This document shows positions 1 through 6,151 of a DNA stretch of 14,309 bases, piece after piece. The stretch's first letter is position 1; the number at the start of each line of letters is the position of its first letter. The translations under genes and the position numbers were made by a program. Source of the DNA: Oscillospiraceae bacterium. GTDB taxonomy: Bacteria; Bacillota; Clostridia; Oscillospirales; Acutalibacteraceae. The notes under the pieces are model-generated. The model did not search any database. It had not been told where the DNA came from and saw only the letters and a list, made by a program, of their open reading frames with translations. The DNA lies in the NCBI GenBank assembly GCA_902782805.1, contig CACZON010000050.1, forward strand, positions 1 to 14,309. The letters run 5' to 3'.

Positions 1-537
1 AGCGCGTCCCTGCTCAAAGGGCACGCCGGCGGAAAACGCTACGTCGCCGTCGCCGGTACAATCAATGAACCGCTTCGCTTCAATCGCTTCCGGTCCTTTC
101 TTCGTCTGGATGATCACGCAGCGGATCTCGCCGTCTTCAAGGATCACATCGTTGACAAACGAATGGAATTTCACTTTGATCCCTTCGTTTTTCATCGTCT
201 CGTCGAGAAAGATTTTCAGATATTCGCTGGAAAAACGGTGCGGCGCGTTCGGGCGGATGTCGTCCGAGGTGCCGAACTGCTCCCGGTAGCGATTTTCCAG
301 CTCGGCATAGATGCCGCTGATTTTGAACTCGTTCGGATTGATATACCAGTTGCAGGTTTCTACATAGGAAGCCGTCACGTTACCGCCCAGAAACGCGCGT
401 TTTTCGATCAGAACGACAGACGCGCCCGCCCTCGCTGCTGCGATCGCCGCCGCGGTGCCCGCGGGACCGCCGCCGATCACGGCGACGTCATAGCGCTCCT
501 TTACCGTTACGGTCTTCGGTGCAATCACGTACTCCAT
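1..537 (-). CDS. FAD-dependent oxidoreductase, N-terminal part (runs off the window)
   Basis: The reading frame is open from the ATG at 537 to the window edge, giving 179 codons of an incomplete protein. A dinucleotide-binding loop lies at residues 20-27 (VIGGGPAG), followed by an Ala-rich helix and then an acidic residue in the segment VVLIEK, the classic FAD-binding Rossmann start. GGNVTASY follows, and near the visible end CTGDGDVAFSAGVPFEQG resembles the FAD_oxidored family (PF12831-type) of flavoproteins. Before the Rossmann start are about 16 extra residues, which the start with a strong SD supports: CGGGAGGATAAAAAG lies directly before the ATG. The substrate cannot be told; the family includes poorly characterised dehydrogenases of anaerobes. 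It is divergent from the GNAT gene at 761, and the gap carries a promoter for each. High confidence for family, none for substrate. Confidence 0.85.
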   Translation of the reverse strand, partial: MEYVIAPKTVTVKERYDVAVIGGGPAGTAAAIAAARAGASVVLIEKRAFLGGNVTASYVETCNWYINPNEFKISGIYAELENRYREQFGTSDDIRPNAPHRFSSEYLKIFLDETMKNEGIKVKFHSFVNDVILEDGEIRCVIIQTKKGPEAIEAKRFIDCTGDGDVAFSAGVPFEQGRA

Positions 538-573
538 CTTTTTATCCTCCCGTTAAAAATTCACGCTGCTTCT

Positions 574-602
574 ATTCTGCCATATTTTTTCTTTTTTCGC
601 AA
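574..602 (-). promoter_or_regulatory. Putative sigma-A promoter of the FAD oxidoreductase gene
   Basis: Reading the minus strand, TTGCGA (602-597) is followed after 17 bases by CAGAAT (579-574), matching the -35 and -10 consensus at 4 of 6 positions each. Transcription would start near 567, giving a leader of about 30 bases with the SD. The spacer is A-rich. It is a moderate match, found by eye. Confidence 0.4.
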
Positions 603-654
603 GACGAAATTGCTGTTAAAGGTCATACAATCCGCGTCTTTCAAAATGACCCGA

Positions 655-683
655 TTGCCTTGCGCGTAAAGATACGGTATAAT
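655..683 (+). promoter_or_regulatory. Sigma-A promoter of the GNAT gene
   Basis: TTGCCT (655-660), a 17-base spacer, and a perfect TATAAT (678-683). Transcription would begin near 690, leaving a leader of about 70 bases before the ATG at 761. It lies back to back with the promoter of the divergent oxidoreductase gene; the two -35 boxes are about 50 bases apart. Confidence 0.7.
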
Positions 684-760
684 ACAACCGTACAGAACGA
701 TCTCATACGGTTTTTACGCAAAAAGGCGGCAATCCGCCGTATCATCCAAAAGGAGAAACC

Positions 761-1732
761 ATGGAACTCAAAACGAAACGACTGATCCTGCGCGAAATGA
801 ATCCGGAAGACTATAACGCGCTTTACGCCGTCCTCGCCGATCGAGAGAACATGCGGTACTATCCGTACGGATTCGACGAGGCGCGCGTACGCGACTGGAT
901 CGGGCGGAATATGGAGCGGTACCGTATCTTCGGCTTCGGACTCTGGGCGGTCTGCCTCAGGGAAACCGGCGAGGTGATCGGCGACTGCGGGCTGACGATG
1001 CAGGAGGTCGGCGGCGTGATCCGCCCAGAGATCGGCTATCATATCCGGGCCGATCTGCAGCGCAACGGCTTTGCAAAAGAAGCTTCGATCGCCGTTCGGG
1101 ACTGGGCATTTGAAACGCTCCCCTTCAACGAGATCTGTTCCTGCATGAGCGCCGAGAATGAACCGTCGGCAAATACCGCACGCTCCTGGGGCTGCCGCTT
1201 CGTCGGTGAATTTGAAGGCGGGATCAACGAAAAGACGAAGGTATTCGCGCTCACGCGCGCGCAATGGAACACCCTCCGCAGAGAACGCGCGCGAATCGGT
1301 ACGGTTTTCATCCGGGAGGAACGGATCTCTCCAGAGGAATACGTCGATTTTCTCAGACGGAGCGATCTCGGATCGCAGTATCCGAAGGAACGGTTTCAAA
1401 AACGGATCGAAACGCTGACGAAAAGCGTTCCGATCAGCCTTGCGGCGAGAACCGAAGAAGGGCTCCTTGTCGGAGTGCTTTTTGCGCTGACGGATTACGC
1501 CTACTGGATGTTCGTAACCGATCTCGGCGTCGCGCGCGGCTTTGAACGCCGGGGCATCGGCACGGTGCTGATGAAGACCGCCCACGAACTGGCCGGCGGA
1601 GAAAAGGATATTGCGGTCTATACCGTTGCCGAAGAAAACGCCGTTCCCTTCTACCGGAAGCTCGGGATGAAGCATTCCGACGACGTGATGCAGTATTTCA
1701 AGATCGATTGGACGAACTGGACGGTTGAATAA
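761..1732 (+). CDS. Two-domain GNAT N-acetyltransferase
   Basis: The protein has 323 residues, about twice the usual GNAT length, because two acetyltransferase domains are joined. Residues 1-168 look like a RimJ/RimL-type domain: the start ELKTKRLILREM is typical, and the acetyl-CoA loop falls near LQRNGFAKEAS (99-109), followed by a CMSAENEPSANTARSWGCRFVGE segment that matches the family ending (N-x-x-S/A...GF/RF). Residues about 180-315 form a second, different GNAT fold with the acetyl-CoA pyrophosphate loop at ARGFERRGIG (258-267) and the terminal AVPFYRKLGMK motif. The SD AAGGAG sits 7 bases before the ATG. It is expressed alone: its own promoter lies upstream and a terminator downstream. 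GNAT enzymes transfer acetyl groups to amines on proteins, antibiotics or metabolites; the substrate here cannot be inferred. Confidence 0.88.
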   Translation: MELKTKRLILREMNPEDYNALYAVLADRENMRYYPYGFDEARVRDWIGRNMERYRIFGFGLWAVCLRETGEVIGDCGLTMQEVGGVIRPEIGYHIRADLQRNGFAKEASIAVRDWAFETLPFNEICSCMSAENEPSANTARSWGCRFVGEFEGGINEKTKVFALTRAQWNTLRRERARIGTVFIREERISPEEYVDFLRRSDLGSQYPKERFQKRIETLTKSVPISLAARTEEGLLVGVLFALTDYAYWMFVTDLGVARGFERRGIGTVLMKTAHELAGGEKDIAVYTVAEENAVPFYRKLGMKHSDDVMQYFKIDWTNWTVE

Positions 1733-1746
1733 GCTTGCTGCATATC

Positions 1747-1779
1747 AAAGGCCGGGCGCTGCCCGGTCTTTCTCTTTTT
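1747..1779 (+). terminator. Intrinsic terminator after the GNAT gene
   Basis: The hairpin CCGGGC-gct-GCCCGG is flanked by AAAG and CTTT, which can extend the stem with a small mismatch, and is followed by the T-rich tract TCTTTCTCTTTTT. It starts 15 bases after the stop codon. Confidence 0.8.
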
Positions 1780-1785
1780 GCGATA

Positions 1786-1815
1786 TTGACATTATACCGA
1801 AACATGATTTATGAT
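1786..1815 (+). promoter_or_regulatory. Sigma-A promoter of the Gfo/Idh/MocA gene
   Basis: A perfect TTGACA (1786-1791) is followed after 18 bases by TATGAT (1810-1815). The start would be near 1822, about 29 bases before the ATG. It begins directly after the upstream terminator, so this gene is an independent unit. Confidence 0.75.
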
Positions 1816-1850
1816 AATAGAAGAATCATTCGAACGAGGAGGAAAACGAA

Positions 1851-2831
1851 ATGCAGAAGGTAAAATGGGGCGTTTTGGGGACGGCAAATATCGCAAGGGG
1901 ATGTACGATCCCGGGGATGAAGCTTGCGGAAAACTGCGAGCTTTACGCGATCGCTGGAAGATCGATCGAAAAAGCGGAAGCTTTCCGGAAAGATTTCGGT
2001 TTTGAAAAAGCATACGGCAGCTATGAAGCGCTGCTTGAGGATCCTGAGGTTCAGGCGGTTTACGTTCCGCTGCCGAATCATCTCCACTGCCGCTGGGTCA
2101 TCGCCGCGCTGGAAAAAGGAAAACACGTTCTCTGCGAAAAACCGCTCGGCCTCAACGCGCAGGAAGTCAAAGCGATGTTTGAAACCGCGGAGAAGAACGG
2201 CGTTCTCCTGATGGAGGCCTATGCCTATCTTCATACTCCGTATATCGCCTCTCTGAAACAGGAGATTCAAAGCGGCCTGATCGGCGAGGTAAAATATATC
2301 GAAACCGCCTTCGTAACGCAGGGCTATAAAGAAAACGTCCGCCTCTACAAGGATATGGGCGGCGGCGCGATGTACGATCTCGGCTGCTACTGCACAACGA
2401 TGATGCTCTCGCTGATCGATTCCGAGCCGCAGGACGTTTGGGCGGCTGCGGAATTCTCTCCGCTCGGCGTCGACAATATGACCTCGGCGATCGTGCGCTT
2501 CTGCAACGGCGTGCGCGGCGCGTTCAACGTCGGCATGATCCTCGGCGAGGATTCCAACGCACGCTACGACCGCCTTTATATCTACGGCACGAAAGGCTTT
2601 ATCAAATCGGACGTCGAATACAATCAGCAGGGCGACCTTTGCTATACGGTCTGTGCGGACGGCGCCGTTTTGAAGCGGAACGTCTCCGTTTCGCAGAATT
2701 ATTCGCTCGAGATCGCCCAGCTCGGCAGATGTATCCTCTCGGGCGAAGCACCGCATATCTCCAAAGAATTTTCGCTTCGGAACGCCGCGCTGATGGATCG
2801 GATTTTCGAGGCGATCGGATATAACGACTGA
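1851..2831 (+). CDS. Gfo/Idh/MocA family NAD(P)-dependent oxidoreductase
   Basis: The protein has 326 residues, close to the family norm of about 330-350. An N-terminal Rossmann domain begins with VKWGVLGTANIA (residues 4-15). The family hallmark Glu-Lys-Pro is at 96-98 in HVLCEKPLGLN; its Lys is the conserved catalytic/cofactor residue. The second domain carries KDMGGGAMYDLGCYC (about 167-181), the usual GGG...D-x-G-x-(H/Y) stretch. These enzymes oxidise or reduce hydroxyl groups on sugars, inositols or related polyols. The segment QDVWAAAEFSP and the overall pattern resemble trans-1,2-dihydrobenzene-1,2-diol dehydrogenase/glucose-fructose oxidoreductase-like members, but substrate assignment is not possible. 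The SD is AGGAGGAAAACGAA before the ATG. Another in-frame start is not needed. The gene is monocistronic and converges with the WYL regulator. Confidence 0.9.
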   Translation: MQKVKWGVLGTANIARGCTIPGMKLAENCELYAIAGRSIEKAEAFRKDFGFEKAYGSYEALLEDPEVQAVYVPLPNHLHCRWVIAALEKGKHVLCEKPLGLNAQEVKAMFETAEKNGVLLMEAYAYLHTPYIASLKQEIQSGLIGEVKYIETAFVTQGYKENVRLYKDMGGGAMYDLGCYCTTMMLSLIDSEPQDVWAAAEFSPLGVDNMTSAIVRFCNGVRGAFNVGMILGEDSNARYDRLYIYGTKGFIKSDVEYNQQGDLCYTVCADGAVLKRNVSVSQNYSLEIAQLGRCILSGEAPHISKEFSLRNAALMDRIFEAIGYND

Positions 2832-2860
2832 TAAACTCTTTGCAAATTCGGATTCATAAC

Positions 2861-2903
2861 AAAACACGCCCTCTCCGTAAAGAGAGGGCGTATTTTTTGT
2901 TTT
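2861..2903. terminator. Bidirectional intrinsic terminator between convergent genes
   Basis: A perfect 10-bp stem, ACGCCCTCTC (2866-2875) against GAGAGGGCGT (2882-2891), closes a 6-base loop. On the plus strand it is followed by ATTTTTTGTTTT. On the minus strand the tract is TGTTTTGTT. It therefore serves both the plus gene ending at 2831 and the minus gene ending at 2908. Confidence 0.9.
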
Positions 2904-2907
2904 ACCG

Positions 2908-3897
2908 TTATTCTGAATAGATCTTGAGCGTTTCTTTTGCGAGCGCGCAAAGCTCCTCCCGGACGTTTTCGGGCGAGAGCACTTTCATTTTATTCCCGAA
3001 GCCGATCACCCAGGAGAGGAAAAGCGGACTCACCGCCACCTCGACCGAGATTTCGAACGTTCCGTCGCCGCGTCGATTCATCGGCAATTCGAGACCGAAG
3101 CGGTCGATAATCACGCCGGAAAGCGAATTGTCGCAGAGCAGCTTGACACGCTGCTGATTGCCGCCGAACATCCCGAAAACGATGTTCGAATACTGGGCGA
3201 GATCGATTTTTTCGAAGATCTCCTGCCCTGTCCGCATTTCGCCGGTATCCGTGATGTCCGACATTTTATCCACACGGTAATGGCGCAGCTCGCAGTTCTT
3301 CTCATCGTAAGCGATCAGGTAGTATTTTTCGTCGTCCCAACAGAGCGCGAAGGGACTGACCCGGTAGCGCTCGCCGCCGTGGCGGAAGACTTTTTCTTTC
3401 TTCTCGTTCCATTCATAATAGAGGAAGGTGATCGAGCGGTTCTCCGAGATCGCCTCGTTGATTCCGTCAATGTTGTAATAAACGCTTGAATTCATCGTTT
3501 TCACGCGGTTGAAAACGTAGACTTGGCGGTGAAGCCGCCGGGCATTCGGCGCGCTGGTCAGCGTTTCGAGCTTTTTGATCAGCGAAAGCGTTTTCTGCTG
3601 GGTGATAAAGCGCGAAGATTGGACCGCATCGACGAGAAGTTTCAGCTCCGGCAGCTCGAAGTCACGCTCGCCGATAAAGTAGCCGACCGGCTTTTCCTCG
3701 CTTTTCTGAACGTCGACCCCGTAAAGCCGCAGCGCCTCGAAATCGTCGTAGATACTCTTTCTCTCGGCGGAAACACCGTAGCCTTCGAGCAGGCGGAGGA
3801 TCTCGCTCATCGCGATCGGATGCTGATCGTCGGTTTTTTCAAGCAGGATTTTTAAAAGATAGAGGATCTTCAGCTTCTGGTTCGCGGATTTTGCCAT
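2908..3897 (-). CDS. WYL-domain transcriptional regulator with N-terminal HTH
   Basis: The protein has 329 residues from the ATG at 3897, a usual length for WYL regulators. I chose this start because AGAGGTGAGAAGA lies directly upstream; an in-frame start 22 codons earlier has no SD and adds an untypical tail. Residues about 6-60 form a winged HTH (LYLLKILLEKT ... AMSEILRLL ... ERKSIYDDFEALRLYGV). The WYL domain is about 140-215, with the core SPFALCWDDEKYYLIAYDE and the RHYRVDKM strand. The C-terminal WCX-like extension runs to the end (about 240-329). WYL proteins bind ligands, often nucleic acids or nucleotides, and regulate nearby or distant genes. It stands alone: a possible -10 TATACT lies at 3921-3916, but its -35 is poor and the leader would be very short. 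The target is unknown. Confidence 0.9.
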   Translation of the reverse strand: MAKSANQKLKILYLLKILLEKTDDQHPIAMSEILRLLEGYGVSAERKSIYDDFEALRLYGVDVQKSEEKPVGYFIGERDFELPELKLLVDAVQSSRFITQQKTLSLIKKLETLTSAPNARRLHRQVYVFNRVKTMNSSVYYNIDGINEAISENRSITFLYYEWNEKKEKVFRHGGERYRVSPFALCWDDEKYYLIAYDEKNCELRHYRVDKMSDITDTGEMRTGQEIFEKIDLAQYSNIVFGMFGGNQQRVKLLCDNSLSGVIIDRFGLELPMNRRGDGTFEISVEVAVSPLFLSWVIGFGNKMKVLSPENVREELCALAKETLKIYSE

Positions 3898-3991
3898 TCT
3901 TCTCACCTCTTTTTCAGTATAGCCGATTTTCCCGAAAAAAGGAAGAGATTCTCGCGATCGCAATATCGAAAATGATCCGGCCGCTCTATTG

Positions 3992-4015
3992 AAAAAGGTG
4001 CAGCGCCCCGCGCCG
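3992..4015 (-). terminator. Probable terminator of the ligase-ACT operon
   Basis: On the minus strand the stem CGGCGC-ggg-GCGCTG (one G-T pair; 4015-4001) is followed by CACC and then CCTTTTTC. The U-tract starts a few bases late, so the terminator may be modest. It begins 9 bases after the ACT gene stop codon. Confidence 0.5.
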
Positions 4016-4023
4016 TTTCAGGT

Positions 4024-4458
4024 TCAGATCGTTCGGATCTCCTGCTCGCTCAAAGGTTTCAGGCCCAGCGCCGTAAGCGCCGCCTCTGCGGCGGGGGTAT
4101 CCGTTACGCGGAAAATCATATACGCATTCTTCTTATCCTCGTTTCCGAGGAAGGCGTACATATACTCGATGTTGACCTGCGCGGCGTTGAACTTTGCAAG
4201 AAGGTTGTGAAGGCCGCCCGGCTCATTGGGAACGGCAAACGCGAGGACGTCCGTACCACTCGCGATAAAATCGCCGCTGCGAAGGACGCTCGCCGCTTTT
4301 GCGGCGTCGTCCACGATCAGGCGCGCGATCCCGAAATCCGTCGTTTCCGCCAGCGAAAGCGCGCGGATATCGATCTTGTTTTCCGCCAGCACCGCCGTCA
4401 TTTCAAAAAGCTTGCCCGGCTGATTTTCCAGAAAAACAGATAATTGTTGGATGCTCAT
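4024..4458 (-). CDS. Tandem ACT-domain protein, amino-acid-binding, partner of the ligase
   Basis: The protein has 144 residues and consists of two ACT folds and nothing else. Repeat 1 spans about 1-68 (LSVFLENQPGKLFEMTAVLAE ... ARLIVDD) and repeat 2 about 70-140 (LAFAVPNEPGGLHNLLAKF ... AYMIFRV). The shared (E)NxPGxL motif marks the amino-acid-binding turn. Stand-alone tandem ACT proteins of this kind are very often encoded beside phenylacetate-CoA ligase and indolepyruvate-ferredoxin oxidoreductase genes, as here 77 bases after the ligase. They are thought to sense an amino acid or related ligand, probably aromatic or branched-chain, and modulate a partner; that function is inferred from the family and the neighbourhood. 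The SD AAAAGGAGAAGCAAA precedes the ATG at 4458. No DNA-binding domain is present, so it is not itself a repressor. Confidence 0.88.
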   Translation of the reverse strand: MSIQQLSVFLENQPGKLFEMTAVLAENKIDIRALSLAETTDFGIARLIVDDAAKAASVLRSGDFIASGTDVLAFAVPNEPGGLHNLLAKFNAAQVNIEYMYAFLGNEDKKNAYMIFRVTDTPAAEAALTALGLKPLSEQEIRTI

Positions 4459-4535
4459 TTTGCTTCTCCTTTTCTCACGTTCTCGTTTTGTCTATGGATC
4501 TTTCCTTACGGAAGCACGCAACTGCGCTTTACCGA

Positions 4536-5837
4536 TCAGATCTTGCGGCGATCGATCACGCGCACTGCTTTCCCCTCGCTGCGGGCGATTGTTTTCGGCG
4601 CGACGAGCGTCACCTTCGGACGGATTCCGAGCATCGACTGCAGCGCAGCATCCAGCTTCTTCTGGAGCTCCTGGATTCCGCCGACGTGATCCGTGAACAT
4701 TTCGGGCGTCATTTCAACCTGAACGTCGAACGTATCGGTATTGTTGACGCGGTCGACGATGATCTGATAATTGGCGGCGTAGCCCTGATTGAGCAGTACG
4801 GTCTCAATCTGGCTCGGGAAGACATTGACGCCACGGATGATCAGCATATCGTCGCTTCTTCCCTTCGGCTTGCTCATGCGGACGTGCGTCCTTCCGCAGG
4901 AGCATTTTTCGCGGGAAAGCGAGCAGATATCACGCGTCCGATAGCGGATCATCGGGAAAGCTTCCTTATCCACGGCAGTGATCACGAGTTCGCCGACGGA
5001 TCCTTCCGGAAGCACTTCCTGCGTTTCGGGATCGATGATCTCGGCGATGAAGTGATCCTCGTTGAGATGCATCCCGTGCTGATCGGAACATTCGAAAGCG
5101 ACGCCCGGGCCGGAAAGCTCCGTCAGGCCGTAAATATCGTATGCCTTGATTCCAAGAGTGTTCTGGATGTCCTGCCGCATCTCTTCGCTCCAGGCTTCCG
5201 CGCCGAAAATGCCTGCTTTGAGCGGAATCTCATCCGGACCGAGGCCCATTTCTTTCATTCTCTCACCGAGATACGCGGCGTAGCTCGGCGTACAGCAGAG
5301 GATGGTGGCGGAAAGGTCTTGGATGAACATGATCTGACGGTCGGTATTGCCGGAGGAAGTCGGGACCGTAAGGCATCCGACCTTGTGGCTGCCGCCGTTG
5401 AGTCCGGGTCCGCCGGTGAAGAGACCGTAGCCGTAGGAAACCTGGCAGACGTCCTCATCCGTGCCGCCGGCGGCGACGATCGCCCGCGCGCAGCAGTCTT
5501 CCCAGAGATCGATATCATGCTGGGTGTAAAACGCTACAACACGCTTTCCGGTCGTGCCGGAGGTGGACTGGATCCGGACGCATTCTTTGAGCGGCTTTCC
5601 CAAAAGCCCGTAGGGATAGGCATCGCGAAGGTCCGATTTCGAAAGGAACGGAAGCTTCGAAAGATCTTCGATTCCGCGGATATCCTGCGGAGAAACGCCC
5701 TTTTCTTCCATTTTTTTGCGATAGTAGGGCACGTTTTCCCAAACGCGGCGCACCTGACTGACAAGGCGCTCGCTCTGCAGCTTTTCGATCTCCTCGCGCG
5801 GCGCGCATTCGATCTCGGGTTGATAATATCGTTCCAT
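4536..5837 (-). CDS. paaK: Phenylacetate-CoA ligase (AMP-forming)
   Basis: The protein has 433 residues, the normal PaaK length. It activates phenylacetate, or a related aryl acid, to the CoA thioester through an acyl-adenylate in the cytoplasm. Visible signatures are the P-loop STSGTTGKRV (91-100), GAEAW (212-216), the adenylate motif YGLTE (236-240), RYRTRD (298-303), a Cys-rich segment CSCGRTH (312-318) where some homologues bind zinc, the hinge and A8 motif GRSDDMLIIRGVNVFPSQIE (326-345), and the final lysine-rich GKAVRVIDRRK. The SD AGAAGGAGAATACC sits before the ATG. It is followed by the ACT gene and preceded by a terminator and a Phe-rich small ORF, so expression probably depends on read-through. 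No convincing internal promoter lies after the terminator: TAGAAT at 5867-5862 has no -35. In anaerobes the enzyme can work in Phe breakdown or in salvage of phenylacetate to Phe. Confidence 0.9.
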   Translation of the reverse strand: MERYYQPEIECAPREEIEKLQSERLVSQVRRVWENVPYYRKKMEEKGVSPQDIRGIEDLSKLPFLSKSDLRDAYPYGLLGKPLKECVRIQSTSGTTGKRVVAFYTQHDIDLWEDCCARAIVAAGGTDEDVCQVSYGYGLFTGGPGLNGGSHKVGCLTVPTSSGNTDRQIMFIQDLSATILCCTPSYAAYLGERMKEMGLGPDEIPLKAGIFGAEAWSEEMRQDIQNTLGIKAYDIYGLTELSGPGVAFECSDQHGMHLNEDHFIAEIIDPETQEVLPEGSVGELVITAVDKEAFPMIRYRTRDICSLSREKCSCGRTHVRMSKPKGRSDDMLIIRGVNVFPSQIETVLLNQGYAANYQIIVDRVNNTDTFDVQVEMTPEMFTDHVGGIQELQKKLDAALQSMLGIRPKVTLVAPKTIARSEGKAVRVIDRRKI

Positions 5838-5873
5838 CTGGTATTCTCCTTCTCTGAATGGATTCTATGACCT

Positions 5874-5894
5874 CTCCGGCGGCGCCTGCCGGAG
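5874..5894 (-). other. Hairpin between the terminator and the ligase SD
   Basis: The arms CTCCGGC (5894-5888) and GCCGGAG (5880-5874) form a perfect 7-bp stem with a 7-base loop. It is not followed by a U-tract, so it is not a terminator. It may stabilise the 5' end of read-through mRNA or take part in an alternative fold of the leader. Its role is unknown. Confidence 0.5.
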
Positions 5895-5902
5895 CCAATC
5901 TA

Positions 5903-5938
5903 CAAAACAAAAGGCCTCGCCCAAACCGGACGAGGCCT
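5903..5938 (-). terminator. Strong intrinsic terminator (probable attenuator) upstream of the ligase gene
   Basis: On the minus strand AGGCCTCGTCC (5938-5928) pairs with GGGCGAGGCCT (5922-5912) in an 11-bp stem containing one G-T pair. The 5-base loop is GGTTT, and TTTTGTTTTG follows. It lies 25 bases after the stop codon of the small ORF and about 65 bases before the ligase start. A transcript from the promoter at 6087-6115 would be about 175 bases long if it ended here. Confidence 0.85.
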
Positions 5939-5963
5939 GCCTGTCTTTTCAAAATTCGGCGGC

Positions 5964-6053
5964 TTACGGTTCCAATTTGGGTACGACAAATTGACGGCTA
6001 AAGAAATAGCCGTTCGTAAAGCCGAAGAAACGTTTATAATCGACGATCTTCAT
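5964..6053 (-). CDS. Small Phe-rich leader peptide ORF (29 aa)
   Basis: Twenty-nine codons end in TAA. The start is well supported: AAAGGAG (6068-6062) lies 8 bases before the ATG, and the transcription start predicted from the consensus promoter is about 27 bases upstream. Phe occupies residues 9, 10, 12, 17, 18 and 22, and Tyr 6 and 16, so 8 of 29 residues are aromatic, in the cores YKRFFGF and GYFFSRQF. The last residue is Pro (29), directly before the stop. A strong intrinsic terminator follows. This pattern (aromatic-rich short ORF, terminator, then an aromatic-acid gene) fits a transcription-attenuation leader like that of pheA or trp, or an arrest peptide like TnaC, which also ends in Pro-stop. 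Alternatives are an independent small protein or a chance ORF; the SD and promoter make chance unlikely. I do not recognise a known family. Confidence 0.7.
   Translation of the reverse strand: MKIVDYKRFFGFTNGYFFSRQFVVPKLEP
5994..6013 (-). promoter_or_regulatory. Hairpin inside the leader ORF
   Basis: ACGGCTA (6013-6007) pairs perfectly with TAGCCGT (6000-5994) across the loop TTTCTT. It spans codons 14-20, including the Phe17-Phe18 pair. In attenuators a hairpin inside or just after the leader ORF pauses polymerase or competes with an antiterminator. Related CGGCT and AGCCG segments elsewhere in the leader allow alternative pairings. Confidence 0.5.
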
Positions 6054-6086
6054 CTGCCGTACTCCTTTCCGCCTGAATTTGAAGTC

Positions 6087-6115
6087 ATTATAGCACCGTG
6101 AAAAGCCCCTGTCAA
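6087..6115 (-). promoter_or_regulatory. Consensus sigma-A promoter of the leader / ligase / ACT operon
   Basis: On the minus strand a perfect TTGACA (6115-6110) is followed after exactly 17 bases by a perfect TATAAT (6092-6087). Transcription should start near 6080. The DNA just upstream is very AT-rich, and could act as an UP element, and it contains the inverted repeat listed next. It is the strongest promoter in the window. Confidence 0.9.
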
Positions 6116-6123
6116 TTTAATTA

Positions 6124-6151
6124 TTTAATCGAATTATAACAATCGATTAAA
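6124..6151. promoter_or_regulatory. AT-rich inverted repeat, candidate operator
   Basis: TTTAATCGA (6124-6132) and TCGATTAAA (6143-6151) are perfect 9-base inverted arms with a 10-base gap. The centre, 6137.5, lies about 57 bases upstream of the predicted start, just beyond the -35 box, where activators bind. The regulator is unknown. A terminator stem is excluded because the stem is AT-rich and has no U-tract. Confidence 0.5.

Noticed and set aside
3916..3921. TATACT as the -10 box of the WYL regulator gene
   Set aside because: The -35 match is poor and the start would lie about 12 bases before the ATG, at the edge of the SD; noted but not listed as a promoter.
5862..5867. Separate promoter for the ligase gene (TAGAAT on the minus strand)
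   Set aside because: No -35-like hexamer lies 16-19 bases upstream; that region is a GC-rich hairpin.
4299..5870. Long plus-strand open frame opposite the ligase and ACT genes
   Set aside because: It is opposite clear PaaK and ACT genes with strong motifs and SD sites; its translation shows no recognisable domain.
5964..6053. Leader ORF as the remnant of a decayed larger gene
   Set aside because: The sequence after the stop does not continue any protein-like frame, and the ORF is tightly framed by promoter, SD and terminator. It cannot be fully excluded without homologues.
5903..6080. T-box or other known riboswitch in the leader before the ligase
   Set aside because: The T-box sequence AGGGTGGNACCGCG and a specifier-loop layout are absent, and most of the leader is taken up by the ORF; no other riboswitch core was recognised.
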